64,000 bases of DNA from Ostrinia nubilalis (GCF_963855985.1 NC_087106.1:3083001-3147000); one strand, 5' to 3'; positions 1 to 9,984 are shown, numbered from the stretch's first letter. Notes: generated from the sequence alone by a model not told the origin. Translations and numbers: made by a program.

Positions 1-211
1 ACAGCAAACAGCACTATACTGAAGAATCCCTTATAATTATAGAACAAAGAGCCACTTCCGGGGGGTTTTTCGATGGCGATATGCTTCCCATCACATGATC
101 CAATACAGTGACTGAAATTCCATTTTGTTTCGAATTCCTCAGCAATTTCTGTCCATTCTGTCTCATTTTCAGGTATCTGGAACAAAAAAATTAATTTGAT
201 TGTATTTTTAG

Positions 212-1363
212 GGCTCAAACTCATCTGACGAAGACATTTCAAGCCAGCAAATTCAAGGATCAATTCCTTCAACGTCTAGAGGACATAGCGTTAAAAAAAA
301 GAAAGAAACACTTCTACAAAAACAAGAAAAAATTATCAAATCTGCTGAAGTAATGTTATCAAATAAAGAAGAAGAAGACTGGGAAGTATTTGGAAAGTCT
401 GTAGGCTTGCAGTTAAAGGATATAAATGGAACACAACTGATATTTACTCAAAAAATTATATCCGATGTAATTTTTAATGCTAAACTTGGACGACTTTCTG
501 AAGATTCTTGTCTACTCGTCACGCCATCGGAAATAAGACATACATTGAACAGATACAACTATCAGATACCCTTCATCCAATCACCAGCATCAAGTTATTC
601 ATCCCCGTCACCATACAACCGACAGTCCCCTAAGTTGCCTCACAAACGTCCATCATCACGCAATTATTTATCACCCACACCGAGTCCTCCATCGTCATCT
701 ACTACACAGTATCATCCGCCTCATCCAATTCAGTTTCCACAACAAGCATTCCAGTCGTCACAACAAGCAATCCAATCGCCACAACAGACAATTCAGTTAC
801 CAAAACACACAATCCAGTCGTCACAACACATAATTCAATCACCACAACCAGCAATCCAGTCACCACAACATTCATTTCCCTCGAGAATCACTGTCAACAA
901 TCCTGACGATTTTTCAGAATACATTGGAAATGAATCAGTGTCTACTATTTCCCCTAAGTTGCCACACAAACGTCCATCATCACGCAATTATTCATCACCC
1001 ACACCGAGTCCTCCATCATCATCTACTACACAGTATCATCCGCCTCATCCAATTCAGTTTCCACAACCATTCCAGTCTTCACAGCAAGCAATCCAATCGC
1101 CACAACAAACAATTCAGTTACCACAACACACAATCCAGTCGTCACAACACACAATCCAGTCGTCACAACACATAATTCAATCACCACAACCAGCAATCCA
1201 GTCACCACAACATTCATTTCCCTCGAGAATCACTGTCAACAATCCTGAAGATTTTTTAGAATACATTGAAAATGAATCAGGGTCAACTGTTTCCCCGTCT
1301 ATAGTAGAAGGGAGTGCCAATGTAATGAAAGATTTTTTGATTTTCAAGCCGAAAAAAGAATAA
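212..1363 (+). CDS. BESS-motif last exon of the Harbinger MADF-BESS partner protein
   Basis: C-terminal exon of the second protein that Harbinger elements carry beside the transposase, thought to assist DNA binding and nuclear entry. A pyrimidine-poor but usable acceptor (TTTTTAG at 205-211) opens a frame running without a stop to 1363. A Lys/Glu-rich stretch is followed by DWEVFGKSVGLQLKDI (about 375-425), which fits a BESS protein-interaction motif, then a Ser/Pro/Gln-rich tail. The N-terminal MADF half must lie left of the window. Two AATAAA signals follow (1412, 1450). The exon sits inside the intron of the opposite-strand transposase. BESS assignment is by pattern, moderately sure. Confidence 0.65.
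   Translation, partial: GSNSSDEDISSQQIQGSIPSTSRGHSVKKKKETLLQKQEKIIKSAEVMLSNKEEEDWEVFGKSVGLQLKDINGTQLIFTQKIISDVIFNAKLGRLSEDSCLLVTPSEIRHTLNRYNYQIPFIQSPASSYSSPSPYNRQSPKLPHKRPSSRNYLSPTPSPPSSSTTQYHPPHPIQFPQQAFQSSQQAIQSPQQTIQLPKHTIQSSQHIIQSPQPAIQSPQHSFPSRITVNNPDDFSEYIGNESVSTISPKLPHKRPSSRNYSSPTPSPPSSSTTQYHPPHPIQFPQPFQSSQQAIQSPQQTIQLPQHTIQSSQHTIQSSQHIIQSPQPAIQSPQHSFPSRITVNNPEDFLEYIENESGSTVSPSIVEGSANVMKDFLIFKPKKE
627..1290 (+). repeat. In-frame tandem duplication with Gln/Pro hexapeptide minisatellite
   Basis: A segment starting CCCCTAAGTTGCC at 627 is repeated from 951, a period of 324 bp (108 codons), so the duplication keeps frame. Inside each copy an 18-bp unit encoding variants of IQSPQQ is itself repeated; copy two has one extra unit and lost one codon near its start. 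Confidence 0.9.
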
Positions 1364-1402
1364 TTTTCTGTTTAATTTACTGATTGTTTTTGTTATTGAT
1401 TT

Positions 1403-1467
1403 GATTTGAAAAATAAATGTTAAATTGAACTTTGAATTTTGATTTGAAAAATAAATGTTAAATTGAA
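1403..1467 (+). terminator. Duplicated polyadenylation region of the BESS gene
   Basis: A 27-bp sequence containing AATAAA occurs at 1403-1429 and again at 1441-1467, directly after the stop codon at 1363. Both can serve as polyadenylation signals. They also lie within the transposase intron on the other strand. Confidence 0.5.
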
Positions 1468-1929
1468 AAATAATATACAGTGGTTTTACTCACCTTGATC
1501 AAATGTTTTAAGCATTTGTAGATAGCCCGGCATGTTTCTGGTATAATTGACGATAAAAGAGGTTGCGATATCAAAGAGCTGAACCTTAGGTCTTGATAGG
1601 AGTTGCCCGTTGCCAGGAATCTTAAAGTAACTACCAATCTTTGTTTAGCACTGACACTTTGTCTAAGAATCGTATCTTCTTTTTGAATATACGGAGTAAC
1701 TAATTTCAAAAGACATTCAAACTCGGCAACTCCTACTCTAAGGTAGTTTCTTAAGATGGTTCCAGAACACTCAGTATTTGCATATTTGATAATTTTTCTC
1801 GTAAAAGTAAATACTCTTTCACCCATATTTTTCTTTTCTTTTTTGTATTTAAATTAATAGATGCGGCAAGAGCTATGGCGATTTTCTGGTGCTTTGAAAG
1901 TTTTCCCATCGCGCGACAACCGTCACCGA

Positions 1930-2560
1930 CTACGTACGCCTTGCAAATGAGTTAGCATGCGATATTCAGCACAGTGTAATAGCGAGCTTGTCTAGTTAGA
2001 TTTTAAGACAGTCTTAGTAAGACTGTCTGAATACCGCGTAGTGTAATAAGCACTTTACGGTCACGGATATGAAATCATTTCAGATTATCCGAAAGTCTCG
2101 GATAATTTCGGTTACGGAATTATTAGAATTTCAAAAATGTAGGTATAATACAAATAGCAAGATGCTGCGTGAGCGTGACCCACATAGCTACTTTATGTAC
2201 CAACTAAGACGACACCTATGTATGATAATGGTAAAACAGGCTGGCATATTAGATGGTGCCAGCGAATGCCAGACAAGTTGGTAACAAATATTAAGATTTA
2301 AGGTACAATTCCAAGACGGGCCGCAGACCGCAAACTGCAACCGCAAACTGCAAAACTATGAAATCGGCAGAGCGGCATTGCAGCTGCGGCGTGTATACTG
2401 CAGATTTCATAGAGTTTTGCAGTTTGGCCTTCGAATCCGAAACTATCCGTAACTTTTGAATCAGTTTCGGTTACGGTTATGGACATTTTTTTATTTCGGA
2501 TATCCGATAGTTTCGGTTACGGTTACGGATATCCATAACATCCCTGCTTGGTAAGATGGC
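1930..2560. repeat. Probable TE terminal region with hairpins
   Basis: No credible gene. AGACAGTCTTA and its complement form a hairpin at 2005-2028, plausibly the Harbinger end. Arms at 2341-2365 and 2403-2427 pair almost perfectly. Both ends of 2060-2540 carry GGTTACGGATATCC-type motifs resembling hAT-type termini. Family uncertain. Confidence 0.4.
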
Positions 2561-3298
2561 CCTCTCCGTCCCGCTCATACCTTTTAAAATGGCTTCTCCA
2601 CCTCACTTAAGCCAGAAACTTGAATTTTGGGCACATTAGAATAATATTTTTAACCAAGGTAGATAAAGTTAAAAACGGGATTATTTCCAATAAACAAAAA
2701 TTGTCGACAATTACAGCAAGATTTTACAAAGTGTTATAACATTTTGGAATCCTTACTAAATGCGCCAAATTATGACGTCACTTGCCACACTCGCGTAGTA
2801 CAATTTTTTTTCAGTACAGTCAGTTTAAACTAGGCAAAATTTTTATTTTGATATTTTTTTTGGGAATAATGTATTTTTTTCATCCAAGTTGGAGCAGCTG
2901 GTTTTGTAATTTTGATAACAATTTAGAGAAGCATTATTCAGGGTTACATAACAAAAAAAAAATTTGGAAAAAGTGAAGATTTGTGGCAACACGTGTAAAA
3001 GGACCGTCACCTGGTGTAGAATTTTTTGATTTTTTTTAAATGCCTATTTTTTTTAAAATATGCCACATAGATTTTTTTTTATATTTTTCTGATAACCAGC
3101 ACAACTTGCCTCAACACCCAGTTCCGGCTTGACGTTACATTACGGGACACCCTGTATACTGTTCTACGCTAATTTTTGGTTAGATGACAGATCCAATTTT
3201 AATTGACATTAATTTTTAACTGACTTAAAAACTTTTTTAGTGTACCTACTAGTGGCTTTATTATGTTTTAGGTAGATTAAATATATTTTTCTTTTATT
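2561..3298. other. AT-rich spacer, no gene seen
   Basis: Poly-T/A rich sequence with short open frames only. Nothing beyond generic repeat-like text (for example a GGGTGTCCCGTAATG-type motif on the minus strand near 3140) could be supported. Confidence 0.4.
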
Positions 3299-4395
3299 TT
3301 AGAATCCCCTGCATTCTTCTTCTCAGTCGGTACACTCTTGTCAGAGTGGTCGTGGTCATCATTTTGAATCACTATTCAGAGTGATGTTCCTCGTAATACG
3401 GCGCCATTCCTCGCGGACTGCAGCTTTCCGGGTACTTTCGCTAACCGAGCACTTAGTTGCGGCCTTGATCTGGTCCGTCCATCTCATTGGTGATCTACCA
3501 CGTGGTCTGGTGCCCTCAACTTTTCCCTGTACTACGAGACGCTCTATGGAGTCATTACTGCGCCGAGATACATGGCCGAAGAAGGTTAAAATGCGTGACC
3601 GAACCGTGGTTGATAGGCGCTGTCTGATGCCGAGTTCATTTAATATGGAGTCATTGGTACGAAACTCGGTCCACGATATTCCCAGCATCCGTCTCCAGCA
3701 CCACATCTCCAATGCGTCAATCTTCTTCCTTTCGGTTTCACGAAGAGTCCATGTTTCCGACGCATAGAGGAAAATGGGGAATATTAGGCAATAAACGAGC
3801 CTGGTTTTCGTGGCCTTGGTGATGTTTCTGTTGCCCCAAATCTTCCTCATTTTGTCCATAGCAGACCTAGTGACTGCGTTGCGTCGCTTGATTTCGTCTA
3901 TGCACCCGCCTTCATTGGATATCAATGCCCCAAGATAAATGTATGATTTAACAACCTCGCAATTCCCTATGTGTGTTATCCCTGGTAAGTTGTTATTGGC
4001 GCGGTCGACAATCATCATTTTGGTTTTTGTGCGATTTATTTTCAATCCAAATCCTCGGCTTGTAGCTTCCATCTTGTGCAGCAGATCTTCCATATGACGA
4101 GCATCAGTAGCGAATAAGGTCGTGTCATCCGCATATCGCAAGTTGGAGATCCTTTTACCGCCAATTACGACTCCGTCCGTCCAATCTTCTAAGGCAATTC
4201 TCATTATCATCTCTGTATAGATGTTGAAAAGTAGCGGTGAAATAATGCAGCCCTGGCGTACTCCTGCATCCGGATGGAAATGACTCGACAGCGTTTCATC
4301 TGTTTTTACTGATGCCAATCCGCTCTCGTACAGGCGTCTGAGCAAGTGGACAAGATGTTTCGGCATGCCCATTTCCAGCCAAGACAAGACTTTAC
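3299..4395 (-). mobile_element. 5'-truncated non-LTR retrotransposon: reverse transcriptase C-terminal half
   Basis: One uninterrupted minus frame of about 342 codons ends at 3359. It contains the RT palm blocks GVRQGCIISPLLFNIY and NLRYADDTTLF (catalytic DD), then the thumb/C-terminal region with ALEMWCWRRMLGISW, a run common in arthropod RTE-like LINEs. There is no ATG at its upstream end: the frame fades out near 4390, where a different element begins on the plus strand, so this is a typical 5' truncation. Endonuclease and RT fingers are missing. Clade placement (RTE-like) is tentative; the RT call is firm. Intact frame suggests a fairly recent insertion. Confidence 0.9.
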
Positions 4396-4964
4396 CTTGG
4401 GGTCATCACCAACGAATGACCCAGTTAATACGCTAAATAAAGACGACGAAGAAGGGATACCAACACCATTACCTTCTTCCGAACAAGAAAATAACTTCGG
4501 GTCACCACCAACTGATAACCCTGTTACTACTCCAAATAAAGAAAATGCGTCGTTTGCACTTTTTTCCGAACAAAACGACCTCAGTGCAACAACGCCACCA
4601 GTACCGGAAGACCATAACATACCAAGCATAAATTCACTAATTTCGACATCTGATAATGACAATCCTTCTACTCCTAATTCATCCACTACGCGCAAACGCA
4701 AACCAACTTACAAAACCGATCCTGGTCGTAAACGAAAACTACTATATGTACATATTTCAATTCATGGTGGAATATTATAACATAGATAACAGTAAAGTTT
4801 TGTGCTCTGACACGAACCACGACACCATCCACAGGTTGCTTTTGATTAACAGCATTATTAAAGCTTTTATAGACCTACGATTTAGGTATTACGGGAGAAA
4901 AGCAAGTGAAAAACTTTCATATCGGAATTATTTCAATAAATTGATTTTGTTCAGAAATGAATAA
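4396..4964 (+). pseudogene. C-terminal fragment of a P-element/THAP9-like transposase
   Basis: A plus frame (to 4780) reads a Ser/Thr/Pro/Asn-rich linker with the partly repeated motif GSPPTDNPVTTPNKEN and a basic RKRK cluster. Reading then passes, through a frame change or a roughly 40-bp intron-like gap near 4745-4790, into HDTIHRLLLINSIIKAF, then FRYYGRK and NKLILFRNE, ending at 4964. The H...(I/F)..R..Y..K...NKLILF pattern resembles the extreme C-terminus of P-element/THAP9-type transposases. No catalytic region is present. Recognition is by family memory, moderate to low. Confidence 0.45.
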
Positions 4965-5800
4965 ATTATGTAAATCGCATATACTTCGCTGTTTCATTAC
5001 TTTTGAACCAATAATTTACCTTATAATAATTTTAATTAACGTCAGGCAATCATGAAATGCATTGTTCACATACTTTAATTTGGTTTTAGTAAGGCGTTCG
5101 AAGTGACTACCTATTGCATTATCTGGTGATTTTCTTCCATATGAACTCAGTTTTTTCGCTGATTACTTAAGTGGGCGGATACAACATTTAATTCATGAGA
5201 AAGCTCATTCTGCACCGTATCCAGTGACGTCAGGTCAGGTATTGGATAAGGTAGCAGTCCTGTAGGCCTAAGATGCGCGCCGCGATAAGCGGTTATCACG
5301 CCATTTTATCGATTTTGCCCATACATTTTGACGTCGATAAAAGTTATCGCGGCGCGCATCTTAGGCCTACAGGTCCCCTCTTATTTTTAATAATCATTAA
5401 TGATTTACAAATTACCAGATACTGTTAAAATATTCCATTCCACCGTACTAATGTTTGCAAACGATGTAAAATTTGCAGCGACTATTCGCACCCCATCTGA
5501 CACGGCGAAATTTCAATGTAGATACTATTCACAAAACTATGACCTTAAAAGCTTGATATAGTCATCGTTGTCATCAGCCTATAATATAAACGGCCCACTG
5601 CTGGGCACATGCCTTCTCTCATTACGTAGATTGATATACTTACGTTTTACTTTCGATCACTATCTCGTTTTGTTTTGAGCCGTAGTTTTAGGAATAAAGC
5701 GACATAATATTCTACCCTTAAAGAATTATCCGTAGTAACTCAAATATCGATATCGACTCTTTGGTTTCGCACAACCCTTCGACGCCATTTTAGTTACCGG
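4965..5800. other. Non-coding, with a MITE and a short dispersed-repeat fragment
   Basis: Contains the hairpin element at 5259-5373. At about 5560-5640 there is a CCCACTGCTGGGCACATGCC-type fragment, a motif widespread in lepidopteran intergenic DNA. No gene seen. Confidence 0.4.
5259..5373. mobile_element. Hairpin MITE with 30-bp perfect arms
   Basis: Arm 5259-5288 (CCTGTAGGCCTAAGATGCGC...) is the exact reverse complement of 5344-5373. A shorter inner pair (5304-5312 with 5334-5342) extends the stem. No clear target duplication was identified. Confidence 0.8.
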
Positions 5801-5806
5801 GTTTAG

Positions 5807-5817
5807 GTATATATAGG
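5807..5817 (+). promoter_or_regulatory. Candidate TATA box
   Basis: GTATATATAGG lies about 400 bp upstream of the small ORF at 6211 and is followed some 25 bp later by AACAGTTTTAAG, a possible start region. Position is plausible only if a long 5' leader or an intron lies between. Confidence 0.3.
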
Positions 5818-6210
5818 TATGACGCAACAGTTTTAAGTTCGGAAGGACGCCCGTGCGCATCAGCGGTGTGTTCTTTAATTCGGAAACCATATAAGCGTTT
5901 GTTAATTTCCAAAATCAAGTGAATCTAGTGAGTGCGGGATCCATCCCCTATGGAACTATGGTCTTTTTGATCAATATGTGCTAATACTTCACCAGCAAAC
6001 TGCATTTCGGAGATACGCCGGGCCCGGCTAAGCACGCGGCTGGCACTGAGAAGAGGTTTGTTCGCCGTTTGTTTTGAATATTTAGTATAGCTAACACTTG
6101 GGATAAGTCATTTGACACGAGAACAATAAATTACTAGAACATGATACCTGTGAGTGTCATGTGCAAGTGGAGACTCCGCATCAACTAGCACCACATTGGC
6201 AAGAGTCGAA

Positions 6211-6387
6211 ATGCTAATGGGTGTTGTCTGCATAATTTTCATCATCATCGCCACTCTCTATTTGGTGAAAAGATGTATGGCTCGGGGACGCAAAGCCATG
6301 GCCAAGGAATCGGCGAAGATGGCAGCGGCGAACATCCCAACGACACCGACGGCGGCGGCTCAAACCAACCCTGCGTTCATCCCATGA
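6211..6387 (+). CDS. Putative 58-residue single-pass membrane microprotein
   Basis: ATG at 6211 starts MLMGVVCIIFIIIATLYLV, a clean hydrophobic helix of about 19 residues. A basic stretch (KRCMARGRKAMAK) follows, then an Ala/Thr/Pro tail ending NPAFIP, suggesting a membrane anchor with a cytosolic basic face. The frame is open upstream to 6154 without an ATG, so the N-terminus could instead come from a spliced exon. An AATAAA at 6681 and a TATA-like box near 5810 frame it as a possible short transcription unit. Not recognised; could be chance, but the hydropathy and the composition are protein-like. Confidence 0.4.
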   Translation: MLMGVVCIIFIIIATLYLVKRCMARGRKAMAKESAKMAAANIPTTPTAAAQTNPAFIP

Positions 6388-6820
6388 AGAATAGAGTAGT
6401 GGAGTGTAGTGTCAATGTTGGGTGTTGTGCCCAAACCATGAAGTGTGCTGTGAATTGGCTACAAAACAAAATTTGCAGATACATTTCAAATGTAGCACAT
6501 GATGTTGATGCGCTGCCACATATTTCTAAAAGCAAGGTCATAAACAGTAGATCATACGTCTAATCTGTTGAAATATGTTTCTATTAATATCAAAATAATT
6601 AAATACTTTCCTACTTCATACTAGCGCCATCTAGTAATAAGAATATGTACTAATATGAATGAATATTTGTGTTAATTAAAAATAAATAAATATTGTCTAT
6701 TCTCAACCTAAAACTCATTCGTTTTATTACGTTATAGGCCTAGTGCAGAAGTTTAATAGAATATTACAGTAAAATCGTACTGTGTATCAAAAATAAAGTT
6801 ATAATTTTTATTTTATTTTA

Positions 6821-7118
6821 TTGTCGTCAGAAAGTTATTTAGTGAATGTGCCGAAGTTGAAAGGGCGCGAGAACTACGATGACTGGGCGTTCGCGGCAAG
6901 AAATTTTATCATCTTGAAAGGCATAGACATCGACGCAATTCCTGTCGATTTAAATGATGCAGAAGACAGAAAAGCGAAAGCAAAACTCATCATGACGATT
7001 GATCCCAAGTTATATGTGCACATCATAAATTAAACCAAAGTCAAGGACTTGTGGCAGAAACTCCAGAGGTTATTTGATGAATTCACAAGAAAAATCAGTC
7101 TACTTCGAACACTAATAC
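6821..7118 (+). pseudogene. Ty1/copia gag (UBN2-like) N-terminal fragment
   Basis: Reads YLVNVPKLKGRENYDDWAF and later KDLWQKLQRLFDE and TRKISLLRTL, the start of the capsid region of lepidopteran copia elements. The expected ATG is TTG (6821) and a TAA at 7031-7033 interrupts the frame. Continues to about 7118, then unrelated sequence. Dead fragment. Confidence 0.75.
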
Positions 7119-7385
7119 GGTAATGGCGGTAACATTGTTCCGCGTTTTCCTACACCCCAAGTCCAAGTTGCTGATCGTTGCAATACCCCTTGCACTGTTT
7201 CACATCGTATTGAAGTCAACCAAGGGACCAATACTATATTTATTGGAACATTAAGTTTCAAATTAAATACCAATAGAGACCTGGTTGTGGCGCTGTATAG
7301 AGCCAGGAGAATATGAGCTTAGGAACGACGAACGAGCAATCGCCAAAATTAGCTTAAACTTGCAGAGCAGTGCATATCCATAATA
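7119..7385. other. Unassigned spacer
   Basis: No recognisable gene; short frames only. Confidence 0.3.
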
Positions 7386-7590
7386 AAACACGCAACAATT
7401 ACCAAAGATGTATGGAAGTTTTGGAACAAGCTTATGAAATCAAATAAATCCATAAGCCGTCGATTGGCTCTGAAATGGGATTTACAGAAAATTCAATATG
7501 AAGCATTTCCTTCATTGGAAAAATACATACAATACAACAACTCTCTGAAATTGGTTGCTTGATAGATGATGAAGAGTTAACAGAAATCAT

Positions 7591-7618
7591 CACAGATATA
7601 GATATATCTATATCTGTG
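7591..7618. repeat. 28-bp perfect palindrome flanked by 8-bp direct repeats
   Basis: Starts CACAGATATAGATA and reads back perfectly. GAAATCAT occurs at 7583-7590 and 7619-7626; in the array copies only one GAAATCAT is present. So this is an insertion with an 8-bp target duplication, as hAT-type events leave. Confidence 0.8.
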
Positions 7619-7651
7619 GAAATCATATTAATAGGATTACCTGGCTAGTTT

Positions 7652-7709
7652 GCCCAACTAATAATGGCCATCGAAGGTGAGACCCTTCGATGGCCATTAT
7701 TAGTTGGGC
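7652..7709. repeat. 26-bp inverted duplication, 6-nt loop
   Basis: 7652-7677 is repeated in perfect reverse complement at 7684-7709. Other copies of the unit have only the first arm, so the second arm is a templated inverted copy. Confidence 0.85.
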
Positions 7710-7910
7710 TACTCTCTCACAACTGAAATTGTGATAAATAGACTGAAGCAAGGTGATTGTTACGACAATCACCATACCAACACAATCAGAAGCAGGATCT
7801 ACAAAATGGAGCACATTGCATTTGTCAGTACGGTAAAAGATATAGGAAGATAATTGAAATGATCATCTATAAAGTTTTCGATATGAGAAATACGCATCAT
7901 TATTACTATT

Positions 7911-8531
7911 TTACTTATTTACTATTTTATTAATGATAACTATATTTGATGTCTGAGAAAGCTTCAAATCTGTAAATAGCTCTGACAGCACAGTAAGTAG
8001 TAGAAGAAGCAGAAAATTGGCACAGAAACTCCATCGCAGAACTCTTAATAGCTCTCCATCAACCTCTTCCTCAAATAAGAGTGTGGAGCTTAAAATTAGT
8101 GCTGACGATTTCTTCTCACCCATACAATCTCCAACAGAAAAAATGGTGGACTCAGAAACCTACATACTTGAAATTTGGCACACTAAACGAGATTTATTTT
8201 TTCAAATCAAATGTTATCTCAAAAACATTCAGGCGAAGCTGCGGGAGACTAATGTATCAATAAACTTTAAAGGTGGGTACTGACCAACGTTACGAGGTGT
8301 AATGTAACATGATACACAGCGAGAATTCGTGCAGTCAGTACGTCGTATTACGGGGAAACCAGCGAGCAACGAGCCGCTCGTTGTTCACTTTGAGTGCTCC
8401 ACCCGGCTGTCGGTTTTTTGGCGAATCCTTTGAGTGTTACACGGTTCGGTCAGTACGCTCTTGCAAGTCGTCCCGAGCGCACGCGCGTCGCGAGTAATTA
8501 CACGTCGTTCCTCTCGTATTTATTTCTTAAC
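7911..8531. other. Unassigned; possible Harbinger end near 8276
   Basis: A frame of about 88 codons (8017-8283, Ser-rich) has no recognised homology. GGGTACTGACCAACG at 8275-8289 and a GC-richer stretch to 8500 look like the terminal and promoter region of the element that contributes the MADF exon at 8532. Confidence 0.3.
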
Positions 8532-8769
8532 ATGGAGTGGGACAAAGAAAAATCTCTGTATTTTATAGAAAAATACAGAGAAGAGGAAGTGTTGTGGAAC
8601 CCAGCTCATACAGAGCATTATAACAAACTCAAGAAAGAAGACGCTTGGAATAGATTGGCTTCGTTACTCGACAGCGAAAGAGAAACATGTAAAAAGAAAA
8701 TGACAAGTTTACTGGCATCATTGAGGAGGGAAAAACAAAAAACTAAACAATCAACTCGTACAGGAAAAG
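8532..8769 (+). CDS. MADF-domain first exon (Harbinger-associated type)
   Basis: ATG at 8532 starts MEWDKEKSLYFIEKYREEEV and continues with LWNPAHTEHYNK, AWNRLA and CKKKMTSLLASLRREK, the hallmarks of a MADF (Myb/SANT-like) DNA-binding domain: aromatic residues spaced along three helices. The exon ends in phase 1 at a consensus donor (AAAAG/GTACGT). A MITE sits 30 bp into the intron (8800). No matching downstream BESS exon was found, so the gene is probably a stranded piece of a Harbinger element, although a host MADF gene cannot be excluded. Confidence 0.75.
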
Positions 8770-8799
8770 GTACGTAATTATTTATTAAGTTTATAAGTA

Positions 8800-9015
8800 C
8801 AGTCGGTTCCCTAATATAAGTATCCACCCCCACCAGTTAAGATTGAAATTTTCTAAAAATCGTGCTCATTTAATAGCCTAACTTTGAATTAATATGATAC
8901 ATTTTACTCATATCTATTTAAAAACAACATTCAATGCTGGTAAATTCATAAACTTTTTGAAAAAAACTTCAATCTCAACAAGTGGGGGTGGATACTTATA
9001 TTAGGGAACAGACTG
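8800..9015. mobile_element. 216-bp MITE, mariner-like (TA-type)
   Basis: Long terminal inverted repeats CAGTCGGTTCCCTAATATAA... (left) and the complement of CAGTCTGTTCCCTAATATAA... (right), over about 50 bp. Left flank is TA, right flank TG (one decayed base). Confidence 0.85.
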
Positions 9016-9317
9016 TGCATAGGCCCACAAGTAACAGAAACAATTTGGTTTTTTATTTTTTTTTTTAAATTATTTTGCTAGCCTAGATTACGATATTCAC
9101 GAAATATACTACTTTGGGTCGACGTTTGTTAATTTCAACTTCAATTTCAGGTGCAGATGAAGTATACCATAGAATAAGAATAAGAATAAGAAATTTATTT
9201 AATAAATTTAAAGTTAATAATTAATTTAAAGTTATAATAACTGCACATTTACAAATGTAAGCTAATTCCGCTTTAGTAGATTAATATTGTTGTAAGACTT
9301 CGAAGAGGCAATTAAAT

Positions 9318-9644
9318 ATGTCAAACTACTATTCAGATTATAAAAATGCGTACTATGGGAATCAACAACAGTATATTCCCAACCCTTACTCCGGTCGTGG
9401 CGGAGCGCAGTGGGGAAGAGGAGGCTATAATGTCAACCCTCGGCCCGAACTGGAAACGCCGCGTCGTTGCAGGGGAGGACGCTTCGGAGGCCCACCTCGT
9501 CGAAACCAGCAGACTCCATCTCAGGAGGAGAAGCCTGCTGTTGTCGCTGAAGGCACATCCGCATCGGGAGTATCACAGCCCAGACATCTTTCCAAGACTT
9601 CGTCCCCGTTAACGAATGACCCCTTTACTTGGAAAGTTTTATGA
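9318..9644 (+). CDS. Unrecognised RGG/Gln/Pro-rich ORF, possible TE ORF1
   Basis: ATG at 9318 gives about 108 residues: a Tyr/Gln-rich start (YYSDYKNAYYGNQQQY) and RGG-like repeats (GRGGAQWGRGGY, RCRGGRFGG), typical of RNA-binding tails. In another frame the sequence carries on as FQDFVPVNE and NELGTEMRVNQPIQKNI, so the original protein may have been longer and the present one frameshifted. It lies just upstream of an LTR. Function not recognised. Confidence 0.3.
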   Translation: MSNYYSDYKNAYYGNQQQYIPNPYSGRGGAQWGRGGYNVNPRPELETPRRCRGGRFGGPPRRNQQTPSQEEKPAVVAEGTSASGVSQPRHLSKTSSPLTNDPFTWKVL

Positions 9645-9846
9645 ATGAACTGGGCACCGAGATGCGAGTCAACCAACCCATACAAAAGAACATTCTAATA
9701 AAAATATAATAATATACAAAGCGCGCATTGAGACTATTGGTATGCACCATTCATCACCGATCTTGGTGACCCCGTGGACTACGGACGAAAGGCAGTCTTT
9801 ACCCATTTTATCTTAGTCCACATTGAGCCATTGAAGACACGAAGAG

Positions 9847-9854
9847 TATAAAAG
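9847..9854 (+). promoter_or_regulatory. LTR TATA box
   Basis: TATAAAAG within the 5' LTR, about 135 bp before the LTR end; expected location for the element promoter. Confidence 0.6.
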
Positions 9855-9984
9855 GCCGATCGACTCAAGAACAAGATTCATTCCGCACCGCTATCCTTAG
9901 GTACTAAGGTTAAGTTATGTAATAGTTATAGCTATTATAAATTTTATTTTTTTAAAAGCAATCGGCTGCTTCAGTTATTTTGAC

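Larger units (their letters stand above)
1..1909 (-). pseudogene. PIF/Harbinger (HARBI1-like) transposase, 5' half, cut by window edge
   Basis: Nuclease of a PIF/Harbinger DNA transposon. The minus strand opens at an ATG at 1909 and reads a basic N-terminus ending near 1753. A one-base frameshift there moves the reading to the frame that runs to 1494, with family text such as NYLRVGVAEF and LRFLATGNSYQDLR. A good donor (AAG/GTGAGT at 1494/1493) and acceptor (TTCCAG/AT at 177/176) join it in phase 0 to an exon at 1-176. That exon carries CIGSCDGKHI, whose D is the first residue of the DDE triad, and YNYKGFFSIVL. The remaining catalytic residues lie beyond the window. The frameshift makes it a probable pseudogene; an upstream small exon is possible. 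Family call is from memory of the family. Confidence 0.85.
7386..7910 (+). pseudogene. Solitary copy of the copia-gag array unit
   Basis: Same unit as the array at 16.5-22.5 kb: ITKDVW, SISRRLALKWDLQ, FPSLEKY, then DDEEL and ILIGLP, the middle of a copia Gag. It is damaged by two local events: a 28-bp palindrome at 7591-7618 and an inverted duplication at 7652-7709. The shared sequence ends near 7900 at ACGCATCATTATT. Confidence 0.8.

Noticed and set aside
924..1217. His-rich plus frame and Val-rich minus frame overlapping the BESS exon
   Set aside because: Alternative-frame reading of the CAA-rich 18-bp repeats.
3381..3767. 128-codon plus frame over the LINE
   Set aside because: Shadow of the reverse transcriptase frame on the opposite strand.
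6154..6210. N-terminal extension of the small membrane ORF from 6154
   Set aside because: The codon is GTG, preceded by a stop; not a eukaryotic start. ATG 6211 preferred.
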